Assembly (NCBI RefSeq): GCF_024699945.1
Contig: NZ_JAJOMY010000001.1
Span: 1,488,001 to 1,552,000, forward strand
Origin: Phenylobacterium sp. J426
GTDB lineage: Bacteria > Pseudomonadota > Alphaproteobacteria > Caulobacterales > Caulobacteraceae
Direction: 5' to 3'
Length of the DNA: 64,000 nucleotides
Below the pieces are notes generated by a model, which was given only the letters and a program-made list of their open reading frames with translations, searched no databases and was not told the origin of the DNA. Positions 56,075 to 64,000 of this stretch are shown piece by piece. A program made the translations under genes and the position numbers. Numbering within the stretch: position 1 is the stretch's first letter; each line of letters starts with the position of its first letter.

Positions 56075-57699
56075 ATGCGGGCCTTTGCCGAACTGCTGGA
56101 CCGGCTGGCGCTGACGCCGTCGCGCAACGCCAAGCTGACGCTGGTGCGGGACTACCTGCGCGAAACGCCCGACCCGGACCGCGGCTGGGCGCTGGCGGCG
56201 CTCACCGGCGACCTGAGCTTCAGCGCGGCGAAGCCGGCGTTCATCCGCAAGGCCGTCGAAGAGCGCATGGACCCCCAGCTGTTCTGGTGGTCCTACGACT
56301 ATGTGGGCGATCTCGCCGAGGCCGTGTCGCTGTGCTGGCCGAGGCGTCCGGGCGCGAACCGCGAGCCCGAGCTCTCCGAGGTGGTCGAGGCCCTGCGCAC
56401 CGCCTCGCGGACCGAGGTGCAGCGGCTGATCGAGGGTTGGCTCGACGCGATGGACGGGCCGCGCGAGCGCTGGGCCTTGCTCAAGCTGATGACCGGCGCC
56501 CTGCGCGTGGGCATGACCGCGCGCCTCGCCAAGCGCGCCGCAGCCGAGATGGGCGGCGTGGAGCCGGCCGAGATCGAGGAGCTGTGGCACGCCCAGCACC
56601 CGCCCTACGAGGACCTGTTCGCCTGGCTCGAGGGGCGCAGCGCGAAGCCGACGTCCGAGAACCCCGGCCGGTTCCGGCCGGTGATGCTGGCCCAGGCGAT
56701 CGACGAGGCGGTCGACTTCGCCAAGCTGGACCCCGCCGACTACGCCGCCGAATGGAAGTGGGACGGCATCCGCGTGCAGGCCGTCCACGAGGGTGAGGTG
56801 CGCAGGCTCTACACCCGCACCGGCGACGACATCTCCCGCACCTTCCCCGACATCCTCGACGCCCTCGACGATGAGGGCGTGCTGGACGGCGAGCTGCTGG
56901 TGATGCGGGACGGAAAGGTCGCCTCCTTCGCCGACCTGCAGCAGCGGCTGAACCGCAAGACCGTGGATGCGAAGCTGATGGCCCAGCACCCGGCCGCGAT
57001 CCGCGCCTACGACCTGTTGCAGGAGGGGCCTGAGGACACGCGGGTCCTGCCGTTCGCCGAGCGGCGGAAACGCCTGGAAGCCTTCGTCGCCCGCCAGGCC
57101 AGCCCGCGCATCGACCTGTCGCCCCTGCAGCCGTTCGAAACCTGGGCGGAGCTCACCGAACTCCGGGCCAATCCCCCCGAGGGCGACCCGCAGATCGCCG
57201 AAGGCCTGATGCTGAAGCGCTGGGATTCGTTCTACGAGGCCGGGCGGCCGAAGGGACCGTGGTTCAAGTGGAAGCGCGACCCGTTCCTGGTGGACGCGGT
57301 GCTGATGTACGCCCAGCGTGGCCACGGCAAGCGCTCCAGCTTCTATTCCGACTACACCTTCGGCGTCTGGACCGAGGATGCCGCCACTGGCGGGCGGTTC
57401 CTGACGCCCGTCGGCAAGGCCTACTTCGGCTTCACCGACGAGGAGCTGAAGCAGATCGACAAGTTCGTCCGCGACAACACCGTGGAGCGCTTCGGCCCGG
57501 TCCGGTCGGTGCGCGCCGAGCCGCACGCGGGCCTGGTGTTCGAGGTCGCCTTTGAGGGCCTCCAGCGCTCGACCCGCCACAAATCCGGCGTCGCCATGCG
57601 CTTCCCGCGCATCAATCGTCTCCGCTGGGACAAGCCCCCGGCGAGGCCGACGAACTCGCCTTCCTGGAGCGCCTGCTCCAGCAGATGGAAGCGCGCTGA
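56075..57699 (+). CDS. ATP-dependent DNA ligase, exonuclease-associated type (one-base deletion)
   Basis: A repair ligase of 541 residues in the repaired frame. N-terminal DNA-binding domain, then the adenylation motif EWKWDGIRVQ with the active Lys, motif III-like DGELLVMRDGK, motif IV EGLMLKRWDSF and motif V WFKWKRDPF. A C-terminal OB domain follows with VFEVAFEGLQRSTRHKSGVAMRFPRI. The frame breaks in the C5 run at 57635-57639; one extra C gives DKPPGEADELAFLERLLQQM and a stop at 57697-57699. It pairs with the MBL exonuclease. No NAD ligase is in view, but this is not the main replicative ligase. Confidence 0.9.
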
Positions 57700-57853
57700 C
57701 CTTTCCCTTCCCTTCAGGGCAGGGGCAGATCGCGAAAGCGACAAGGCGAGGTCCACCCCCTAACCGCTCATTCCCGCGAATGCGGGGACCCAGGCTTCCA
57801 GAACAGCGCCTGATCCCGACCTCCCAGGCGCCGCCGGGAGCTCAGAGCCGTGC

Positions 57854-58389
57854 TCACGCGGGCAACAGGTCCTCGTCCCGCAGGAATTCCAGCAGGTTCC
57901 CCCCTCGAACAGCACGCCGCGGACGCCGGCCCGGAGTGCGGCCTCCAGGTCGGACGGCTTGTCCCCGATCATCAGGGACGCCTCCCGGTCGATCGGCCAG
58001 TCCGCCATGGCCTGCAGCAGCATGCCGGGGTTCGGCTTGCGCAGCGGGGGGTCGGGGTGGCGATAGGCCTCCACCGGGGCCTCGGGATGCTGCGGGGCGT
58101 GGTAGAAGGCGTCGATGCGAGCTCCGGCCCGGGCCAGGTCTTCCCGCATCCGGGCGTGCAGGGCATGGACGTCGTCCTCGGGATAATACCCGCGTCCGAC
58201 ACCGGACTGGTTCGTCACCACGATCACCAGCCAGCCCGCGCGGTTGAACGCTGCGACCGTCTCGCGGGCGCCCGGGATCCAGGTGAAGTCCTCCCAGCGG
58301 TGGACATAGCCGCGATCCTCGTTGAGCACGCCGTCGCGGTCGAGGAACAGCGCGGGGCGAGAGAATGGATCCGGGGGCGACGGCGGCAC
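57854..58389 (-). CDS. HAD-superfamily phosphatase, GmhB-like (one-base deletion)
   Basis: A 178-residue enzyme in the repaired frame, close to D-glycero-D-manno-heptose 1,7-bisphosphate phosphatase. HAD motifs: FLDRDGVLNED (DxD), VVTNQSGVGRG, RKPNPGMLLQ (Lys) and MIGDKPSDLEAA (Asp). The zinc-binding loop of typical GmhB is missing its cysteines (HAPQHPEAPVEAYRHPDPPL). It would act in lipopolysaccharide core heptose synthesis or on a related sugar phosphate. The frame breaks in a C-run of six at 57899-57904. GTG start, divergent from the ABC transporter gene. Confidence 0.8.
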
Positions 58390-58481
58390 GGCGGGCCTTA
58401 TAGCCGAACCGGGCCGCCGCTCGATTTCATTTTGCGCGAAACCCGCAATAGGCTCTGACCCGCAGCCAGCCGGAGCAGCCC

Positions 58482-60284
58482 TTGGTACAACCCGTCCTGA
58501 CCCTCGACGACCTGACGGTCGACTTCGACACCCATGACGGGGTGGTCGAGGCGGTGCGCGGCGTCACGCTGTCGATCGGCCGCGGCGAGACCCTCGGCGT
58601 GGTCGGCGAGAGCGGTTCGGGCAAGAGTCAGACCTTCATGGCGGTGATGGGCCTGCTTGCTCGCAACGGCCGCGCCGCAGGTTCGGCGAAGCTGCACGGC
58701 CAGGAGCTGCTGGGTCTGAAGCCGGCCGCGCTGAACCGCCTGCGCGGCGCGAAGATGACCATGATCTTCCAGGATCCGCTGACGGCGCTTACGCCGCATG
58801 TCCGCATCGGCGAGCAGATCGCCGAGCCGTTGCGGCTGCACCTGGGCCTGTCCGGCGCCGACGCCAAGGCCCGCGCCCGCGAGTGGCTGGACCGGGTGCG
58901 CATCCCCGACGCGGCGCGGCGGCTGCGGCAATATCCGCATGAGCTCTCCGGCGGCATGCGCCAGCGGGTGATGATCGCCGCCGCCATGGCCCCCGGCCCC
59001 GAGCTGCTGATCGCGGACGAGCCGACGACGGCCCTCGACGTCACCGTGCAGGCCGAGATCCTCGACCTGATGGCCGAGCTGCAGCGGGAGACGGGAACGG
59101 CGCTCGCGCTGATCACCCACGACATGGGCGTGATCGCCCGCCTCGCCGACCGCGTCTGCGTGATGAAGGACGGGCGCTACGTCGAGGAAGGCCCGGTCGG
59201 CGACATCTTCGCCGCGCCGAAGACCGACTACACCCGCGCCCTGCTCGCCGCGGTGCCGCGCCTGGACCGCGCCGACCGCGGCGGCCGCCCGACCCCCGCG
59301 CCTGTGGCGACGGACGCGCCGGTGGTGGTCGAGAGCCGGAACATGAAGGTTCACTTCCCGGTGCGCGAGGGCCTTTTCGGCAAGCCGCGCAGCCTGCGCG
59401 CCGTCGACGGCGTGTCGTTCCAGGTGCGCAAGGGCGAGACCCTGGGCGTCGTCGGGGAAAGCGGCTCGGGGAAGTCGACCCTCGCCCGGGCGGTGCTCAA
59501 CCTCATTCCGCCGACTGAGGGCGCCGTGGCGCTGCTCGGCCGCGGCCTGTCGCCGGACGACCGCGACGCCTGGCGCAAGGCCCGCGCCGATCTGCAGATC
59601 GTCTTCCAGGACCCGCTGGCCAGCCTTGATCCTCGGATGACCATCGGCACCTCCATCGCCGAGCCTCTGACCGTCTTCCGGCCCGGGCTCGACCGCGCCG
59701 CGCGAGAGGCCGAGGTCCGCGCCATGATGGCCCGGGTCGAGCTCGACCCCGCCTTGATCAACCGCTACCCGCACGAGCTGTCCGGCGGCCAGAACCAGCG
59801 CGTCGGCATCGCCCGCGCCATGATCCTCAAGCCCAAGCTGGTCATCTGCGACGAGGCCGTGTCGGCCCTCGACGTCGGGGTCCGCGCCCAGATCATCGAC
59901 CTGCTGATCCACCTGCAGAAGGACATGGGACTGGCGATGATCTTCATCAGTCACGACCTTGCGGTGGTGCGCGAGATCAGCCACCGGGTGCTGGTGCTGT
60001 ACCTCGGGCGCGTCATGGAGCTGGCCGACCGCAACCGGCTCTACCAGGCGCCGCAGCATCCCTATACGAAAGCCCTGCTCTCGGCCGCGCCGATCCCCGA
60101 TCCGGCGGTCGAGCGGACGCGGCAGCGGATCAGGCTCGCCGGCGAACCGCCCAGCCCGCTCGACCCGCGCGCCGCCTTCCGTTTCGCGCCCTCCCGGCTG
60201 CCGGTCGACCCGAACGCGCCGATCCTGGCGCCCGAGCTGAACGAGGTGGCGCCCGGCCACCTCGTCGCCGACTTCGACGCGTGA
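58482..60284 (+). CDS. ABC transporter with two fused ATPase domains, YejF/oligopeptide type
   Basis: A 600-residue cytoplasmic protein containing two complete ABC domains, as in YejF-like and glutathione/peptide importers. First domain: [31 protein letters not shown]. Second: [32 protein letters not shown]-terminal oligopeptide-binding-type tail with [12 protein letters not shown]. The start is a TTG at 58482. The permeases and binding protein are not in the window, so its partners are elsewhere. Substrate probably a di- or oligopeptide or microcin-like peptide. Confidence 0.88.
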   Translation: MVQPVLTLDDLTVDFDTHDGVVEAVRGVTLSIGRGETLGVVGESGSGKSQTFMAVMGLLARNGRAAGSAKLHGQELLGLKPAALNRLRGAKMTMIFQDPLTALTPHVRIGEQIAEPLRLHLGLSGADAKARAREWLDRVRIPDAARRLRQYPHELSGGMRQRVMIAAAMAPGPELLIADEPTTALDVTVQAEILDLMAELQRETGTALALITHDMGVIARLADRVCVMKDGRYVEEGPVGDIFAAPKTDYTRALLAAVPRLDRADRGGRPTPAPVATDAPVVVESRNMKVHFPVREGLFGKPRSLRAVDGVSFQVRKGETLGVVGESGSGKSTLARAVLNLIPPTEGAVALLGRGLSPDDRDAWRKARADLQIVFQDPLASLDPRMTIGTSIAEPLTVFRPGLDRAAREAEVRAMMARVELDPALINRYPHELSGGQNQRVGIARAMILKPKLVICDEAVSALDVGVRAQIIDLLIHLQKDMGLAMIFISHDLAVVREISHRVLVLYLGRVMELADRNRLYQAPQHPYTKALLSAAPIPDPAVERTRQRIRLAGEPPSPLDPRAAFRFAPSRLPVDPNAPILAPELNEVAPGHLVADFDA

Positions 60285-60354
60285 GGTCCGCTGCGTTGCA
60301 GCAGAGGCCGGCCATCGCTAGGTTGCGCGACCTTCCGAGGACCCCGCCCACGCC

Positions 60355-61562
60355 ATGACCCTTAGCTTCGACGACATCCTGGCCGCAAAGCAGCGGCTCC
60401 AGGGTCATATCGAGCGCACGCCCTGCCGCCACTCACGGACGCTGTCCGAGATTACAGGCGCCGAGGTGTGGGTGAAGTTCGAGAACCTGCAGTTCACCGC
60501 CGCCTACAAGGAGCGCGGCGCGCTCAACAAGCTGCTGCAGCTCGAGCCCGAGGTGGCCAGGCGCGGCGTCATCGCCGCCTCCGCCGGCAACCACAGCCAG
60601 GGCCTGAGCTACCACGCCGCCCGCCTGGGCATTCCCGTCACCATCGTGATGCCCAAGGCTACGCCCTTCGTGAAGGTGCAGCAAACCCGCGCCCACGGGG
60701 CCGAGGTGGTGATCGACGGCGACGGCTACGACGAGGCCTCGGCCACCGCCCGCCGCATCTGCGAGGAGCGCGACCTCACATTCGTCCACCCGTTCGACGA
60801 CCTGGACGTCATGGCCGGCCAGGGCACGGTGGCGCTGGAGATGCTGGAGGACGCGCCCGACCTCGAAATGCTGCCGATCCCGATCGGCGGAGGCGGGCTG
60901 ATCGCCGGCATGGCCACGGCGGCCAAACACCTCAGGAAGGACATCGAGGTGATCGGCGTTGAGCCCGCGATGTTCCCGTCCTTCACCGCCAAGATGCGCG
61001 GTGTGGCCATGGCGCGGAACGGTGGCGGCTCGACCATCGCCGAAGGCATCGCCGTGAAGCAGGTGGGCGAGAACACCTATGGCGTCGCCCGGCCGCTGAT
61101 CGACGACGTGCTGCTGATCGAGGAGCCCTATTTCGAGCGCGGCATCGCCCTCTACACCAACGTGGAGAAGACGGTCGCGGAGGGCGCGGGCGCGGCTTCC
61201 TTGGCGGCGCTGCTGGCCTATCCGGAGCGCTTCCGCGGCCGAAAGTGCGGCTTGGTCATCACCGGCGGCAACATCGACACGCGCCTTCTGGCCTCCGTGC
61301 TGACACGTGAGCTGGTGCGCGAGAGCCGCATCGTCTCCCTGCGCATAATCGGTGACGACCGGCCCGGCCTGCTGGCCAACGTCTCGGCGATCATCGGCCA
61401 GATGGGCGCCAACATCATCGAGGTGGCCCACAACCGCCTCGCCCTGGACGTGCCGGCCAAGGGCGCGGAGTTCGACGTGATGATCGAGACCCGCGACGCC
61501 CAGCACACCCAGGAAGTCATGGATGCGCTCCGCGAGCGCGGTTACCCCCGAGAGTTGTCTGA
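60355..61562 (+). CDS. Threonine ammonia-lyase (biosynthetic or catabolic; one-base deletion)
   Basis: A 402-residue PLP enzyme in the repaired frame that deaminates threonine to 2-oxobutanoate. The PLP lysine is in FTAAYKERGALNK, the phosphate loop is IPIGGGGLIAGM, and ASAGNHSQG is typical. An ACT domain occupies the C-terminus (LRIIGDDRPGLLANVSAI), with regulation by amino acids likely. The frame breaks in the C5 run at 61545-61549; one more C gives GYPPRVV and a stop at 61560-61562. The FKBP gene starts 2 bp later, so they are cotranscribed. Confidence 0.9.
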
Positions 61563-61564
61563 GC

Positions 61565-62056
61565 ATGAAGCCCGTCCTGATCGCCGTCGCGGCCCTGCTG
61601 TCGCTCGCCGCCTGCAACAAGCCCGCCCTGCCCGACCAGTCGGCGGCGTCCCAGGCTTTCATGGAAAAGACCGTGAAGGAGCCTGGCGTCCAGGTGTTGC
61701 CGTCAGGCGTGGCCTACAAGGTCGTGCGCTCGGGCCCGGCGACGGGCCTGAAGCCCACCCTCGCCGACGAGGTGAAGGTCCATTACGAGGGCAAGCTGAT
61801 CGACGGCAAGGTGTTCGACAGCTCGTACGAGCGCGGCCAGCCCGCGGCCATGCCGCTGCGCGGCCTGATCCCGGCCTGGCAGGAGGCGCTGGTCCAGATG
61901 CGTCCCGGCGACGAATGGATCCTCTACGTCCCGCCCGAGCAGGGCTATGGCGCCGAAGGCGCCGGCGGCGGCGAGATTCCGCCCAACGCCGCCCTGATCT
62001 TCCGCATCGAGCTGATCGACGTGCTGACCGGACCCGGTCGGGTCATGCAGGGGTAG
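61565..62056 (+). CDS. FKBP-type peptidyl-prolyl isomerase lipoprotein
   Basis: A 163-residue periplasmic isomerase. Lipoprotein signal (MKPVLIAVAALLSLAACNKP). FKBP core: GVAYKVVRSGPATGLKP, VKVHYEGKLIDGKVFDSSYERGQPA, LIPAWQEALVQMRPGDEWILYVPPEQGYG and a final IPPNAALIFRIELIDV. It helps fold outer-membrane or periplasmic proteins. Operon with the threonine dehydratase. Confidence 0.92.
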   Translation: MKPVLIAVAALLSLAACNKPALPDQSAASQAFMEKTVKEPGVQVLPSGVAYKVVRSGPATGLKPTLADEVKVHYEGKLIDGKVFDSSYERGQPAAMPLRGLIPAWQEALVQMRPGDEWILYVPPEQGYGAEGAGGGEIPPNAALIFRIELIDVLTGPGRVMQG

Positions 62057-62089
62057 CTATGCGCGTCCGGCAGGGTCTATGGCTTGGCG

Positions 62090-63256
62090 ATGACGGCTGA
62101 TCTCTACCCGTCCGCCAAGGACCTGCTGACCACGCTCGTCGGCTTCGACACCACCTCGCGCGGCTCCAACCTCGCCCTGATCGAATGGGTCGAGGCCTAT
62201 CTCGACGGCCTTGGCGTGGCGCACCGGCGCGTGCCGAACGCCGACGGCTCGAAGTCCAACCTGCTCGCCACGATCGGCCCGGCCGCTCCGGGCGGCGTCG
62301 TGCTGTCGGGTCACACCGACGTGGTGCCGGTCGACGGCCAGCCCTGGAGCACCGACCCCTGGACCGTGGTCGAGCGCGACGGCCGCCTCTACGGGCGCGG
62401 CACCTGCGACATGAAGGGCTTCCTGGCCCTGGCGCTCGCCGCGGCGCCGGAGCTGTCGAAGAAGGCCCGCAGGCCGGTCCACCTGGCCTTCTCCTTCGAC
62501 GAGGAGATCGGCTGCCTGGGCGCGCCGCTTATGATCGACGTCATCCGCCGCGAACTGCCGCCGCCGGCGCTGGTGGTGGTCGGCGAGCCCACTGACATGG
62601 TTGCGGTGAACGGCCACAAGGGCATCGCCACCTTCAAGGTCACCGTCACCGGCCGCGAGAGCCACTCCAGTCAGACCCAGCAGGGCGTCTCGGCGGTGAT
62701 GGCGGCGGCCCGGCTGATGAACGCCCTGACCGATCTCTCCGAGCGGCTGGAGACCCAGGCCGATCCCGCGTCGCCGTTCACGCCCAAAGGCGCGACCCTG
62801 ACCATCGGAATGGTCCAGGGCGGCACCGCCCACAACATCATCGCCCGCCACTGCGACTTCACCTTCGACCTGCGCTGCCCGCCTGGGATGAAGGCCGACG
62901 AGGTCCTGACGGATTTCCGCGCCCAGGTCGCCGCCATGGACGCCGCGCTGAAAGCCCGCGCCCCGGAGGCCGGCGTGGTGCTGGAGAAGCGCACGGATGT
63001 GCCGCCCTTCGCGCCCGAACCCGACGGGGCCGCCGAGGCCTTCGCCCGCCGGCTGGCCGGCGACAACGGCCCGCCGCGCGTCGTTGCGTTCGCCGCGGAG
63101 GCCGGTCAGTTCCAGGAGGCCGGATTCTCGACCGTGATCTGCGGACCCGGTTCGATCGCCCAGGCCCACCAGCCGGACGAATACGTCGAGGTCAACCAGA
63201 TGCAGCGCGGCGCCAGCTTTATGCGCCGGCTGATCGAGTGGGCGGAAGAGGCCTGA
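62090..63256 (+). CDS. argE: Acetylornithine deacetylase (M20 family)
   Basis: A 388-residue dinuclear zinc hydrolase that frees ornithine from N-acetylornithine in arginine synthesis. Metal and catalytic motifs: SGHTDVVPVDG (His, Asp), YGRGTCDMKGFLA (Asp) and FSFDEEIGCLG (Glu-Glu). Dimer-domain MVQGGTAHNIIARHC and a C-terminal ICGPGSIAQAHQPDEYVEV (His ligand) follow. A TTG two codons earlier (62084) is possible. Its end overlaps the convergent glycosyltransferase by about 38 bp. Confidence 0.88.
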   Translation: MTADLYPSAKDLLTTLVGFDTTSRGSNLALIEWVEAYLDGLGVAHRRVPNADGSKSNLLATIGPAAPGGVVLSGHTDVVPVDGQPWSTDPWTVVERDGRLYGRGTCDMKGFLALALAAAPELSKKARRPVHLAFSFDEEIGCLGAPLMIDVIRRELPPPALVVVGEPTDMVAVNGHKGIATFKVTVTGRESHSSQTQQGVSAVMAAARLMNALTDLSERLETQADPASPFTPKGATLTIGMVQGGTAHNIIARHCDFTFDLRCPPGMKADEVLTDFRAQVAAMDAALKARAPEAGVVLEKRTDVPPFAPEPDGAAEAFARRLAGDNGPPRVVAFAAEAGQFQEAGFSTVICGPGSIAQAHQPDEYVEVNQMQRGASFMRRLIEWAEEA

Positions 63257-64000
63257 TCACCGCCCGACGGCGCAGGAGGTCGCGTGGGTCCCAGGTCATC
63301 ATCCGGGCCATTTCCAGCGCCGATCTCCGCCGGGTCCTCTGCACCACGCGCCGCCGCGCGAGGACGGGGCCGAGCCCGGCCAGAGCAGCGCGGTAGGCGC
63401 GCAACGTCACGCCGAGGTAGGGGCGGTGCGGCTTGCGCAGGGCCACGTAGCTGGCCGCCATCAGATGGGCGGGCAACACCAGCGGCAGCAGCAGCCCGGG
63501 CGTGTCCTTCACCAGGACCCAGAAGCGGTTGCGATAGCCGTGGAAGAGCGCGAACTCCGATTTTGAGCCGCCGGACGACGCCGAACCCACATGGCGCACG
63601 ACGGCGGATGGGATCACGACCGTCGGCTCCCCCCGCCAGTTGCAGCCGGTAGCCCAGATCCACATCCTCGCAGTAGCAGAAGAAGCTCTCGTCGAAGCCG
63701 CCGAGTTTCAGGAACAGCGCACGGTCGATCAGCATCGCCGCACCGCACGGGCTGAACACCAGGCCCTCCGGCGTGTCGCCCGGATCGGGCTGGAGGTAAC
63801 CGCCGCGATAGGGGATGCAGGGCAGGCTCATCACGTCGCCCAGGCCGTCGAGCACGGCCGGGTCCTCGTCCAGCACCTGGCGCGAGGTGAAGCTGCGGAT
63901 GCCGGGATGCCGCTCGGCTGCCGCCATCAGCTGCGCCAGCCAGTCCGGTTCGGGGGTAGGCGTCGGGGTTCAGCAGCACAAGCCAGCGGCCCCGACCCTC
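63219..64000 (-). CDS. Family 2 glycosyltransferase, N-terminus outside the window (two one-base insertions)
   Basis: The C-terminal 260 codons of a GT-A glycosyltransferase that adds sugars to cell-surface polysaccharide. Pieces in frame after repair: RWLVLLNPDAYPEPDWLAQL (DxD-like NPDA), CGAAMLIDRALFLKLGGFDESFFCYCEDVDLGYRL, then VVRHVGSASSGGSKSEFALFHGYRNRFWV and a membrane-like segment. Two indels are needed, in the G-run at 63954-63958 and in the C-run at 63624-63629. Both are single extra bases. Convergent with argE. Confidence 0.75.

Overview
The window reads as a chromosome segment of a high-GC alphaproteobacterium of the Caulobacterales (Caulobacter/Phenylobacterium-like). Reasons: GC-rich codon use throughout, three TonB-dependent receptors in 64 kb, a class I lysyl-tRNA synthetase, recF followed by gyrB on one strand, and two enzymes of the ethylmalonyl-CoA pathway. 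This placement is inference from gene content; no 16S is present. I see no insertion sequence, phage, CRISPR array, rRNA or replication origin. Genes are packed tightly on both strands.

Layout. 1-2.3 kb: partial prepilin peptidase, a degenerate serine-recombinase-like protein and two small exported proteins. 2.3-9.1 kb: phosphodiesterase-fold (EEP) protein, mcd and mcl1 tail to tail, lipoprotein, sirtuin, yggT/DUF167, tRNA-Ala(CGC) and a metallophosphatase. 9.2-18.4 kb: polA, a TonB receptor with two strong terminator hairpins, a CHASE3-type chemoreceptor and a DUF2332 protein. 18.4-25.1 kb: gyrB, recF, a DUF808 membrane protein, a PEP-mutase-family enzyme and a CobW GTPase. 25.1-33.3 kb: a probable zinc regulon marked by two nearly identical Zur-like operators (CobW GTPase, CDF transporter, TonB receptor, PepSY protein), with a serine hydrolase, four small genes and a membrane-bound winged-helix regulator between them. 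33.3-42.9 kb: acyltransferase, recQ, BLUF photoreceptor, D-aminoacylase, C5 cytosine methyltransferase, cysK, vsr, GNAT and OsmC. 42.9-47.1 kb: acyl-CoA dehydrogenase, its likely MerR regulator with a clear operator, and lysK. 47.2-51.6 kb: a TonB receptor, beta-propeller and PhnD-like operon. 51.9-64 kb: a repeat-containing surface or secreted protein, two hotdog thioesterases, an MBL exonuclease with an ATP-dependent DNA ligase, a HAD phosphatase, a YejF-type ABC ATPase, threonine dehydratase, an FKBP lipoprotein, argE and a partial glycosyltransferase.

Two global properties matter to any user. First, at least 13 genes are broken by single-base indels, and nearly all lie in G or C runs. Restoring one base gives a sensible family ending and a length divisible by three in each testable case, and one correction at 33324-33327 repairs two convergent genes at once. 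These look like consensus errors of the assembly rather than pseudogenes; I give coordinates for the repaired reading. Second, convergent genes are often joined by overlapping stop codons (CTAG five times, TTAA once), leaving no room for terminators.

Functional links. The CobW/CDF/TonB/PepSY set probably serves zinc homeostasis. mcd and mcl1 act in acetyl-CoA assimilation. The acyl-CoA dehydrogenase and MerR pair probably handles acyl-CoA degradation. The TonB/propeller/PhnD operon probably imports a phosphorus- or phosphonate-containing ligand, with the ABC permease encoded elsewhere.
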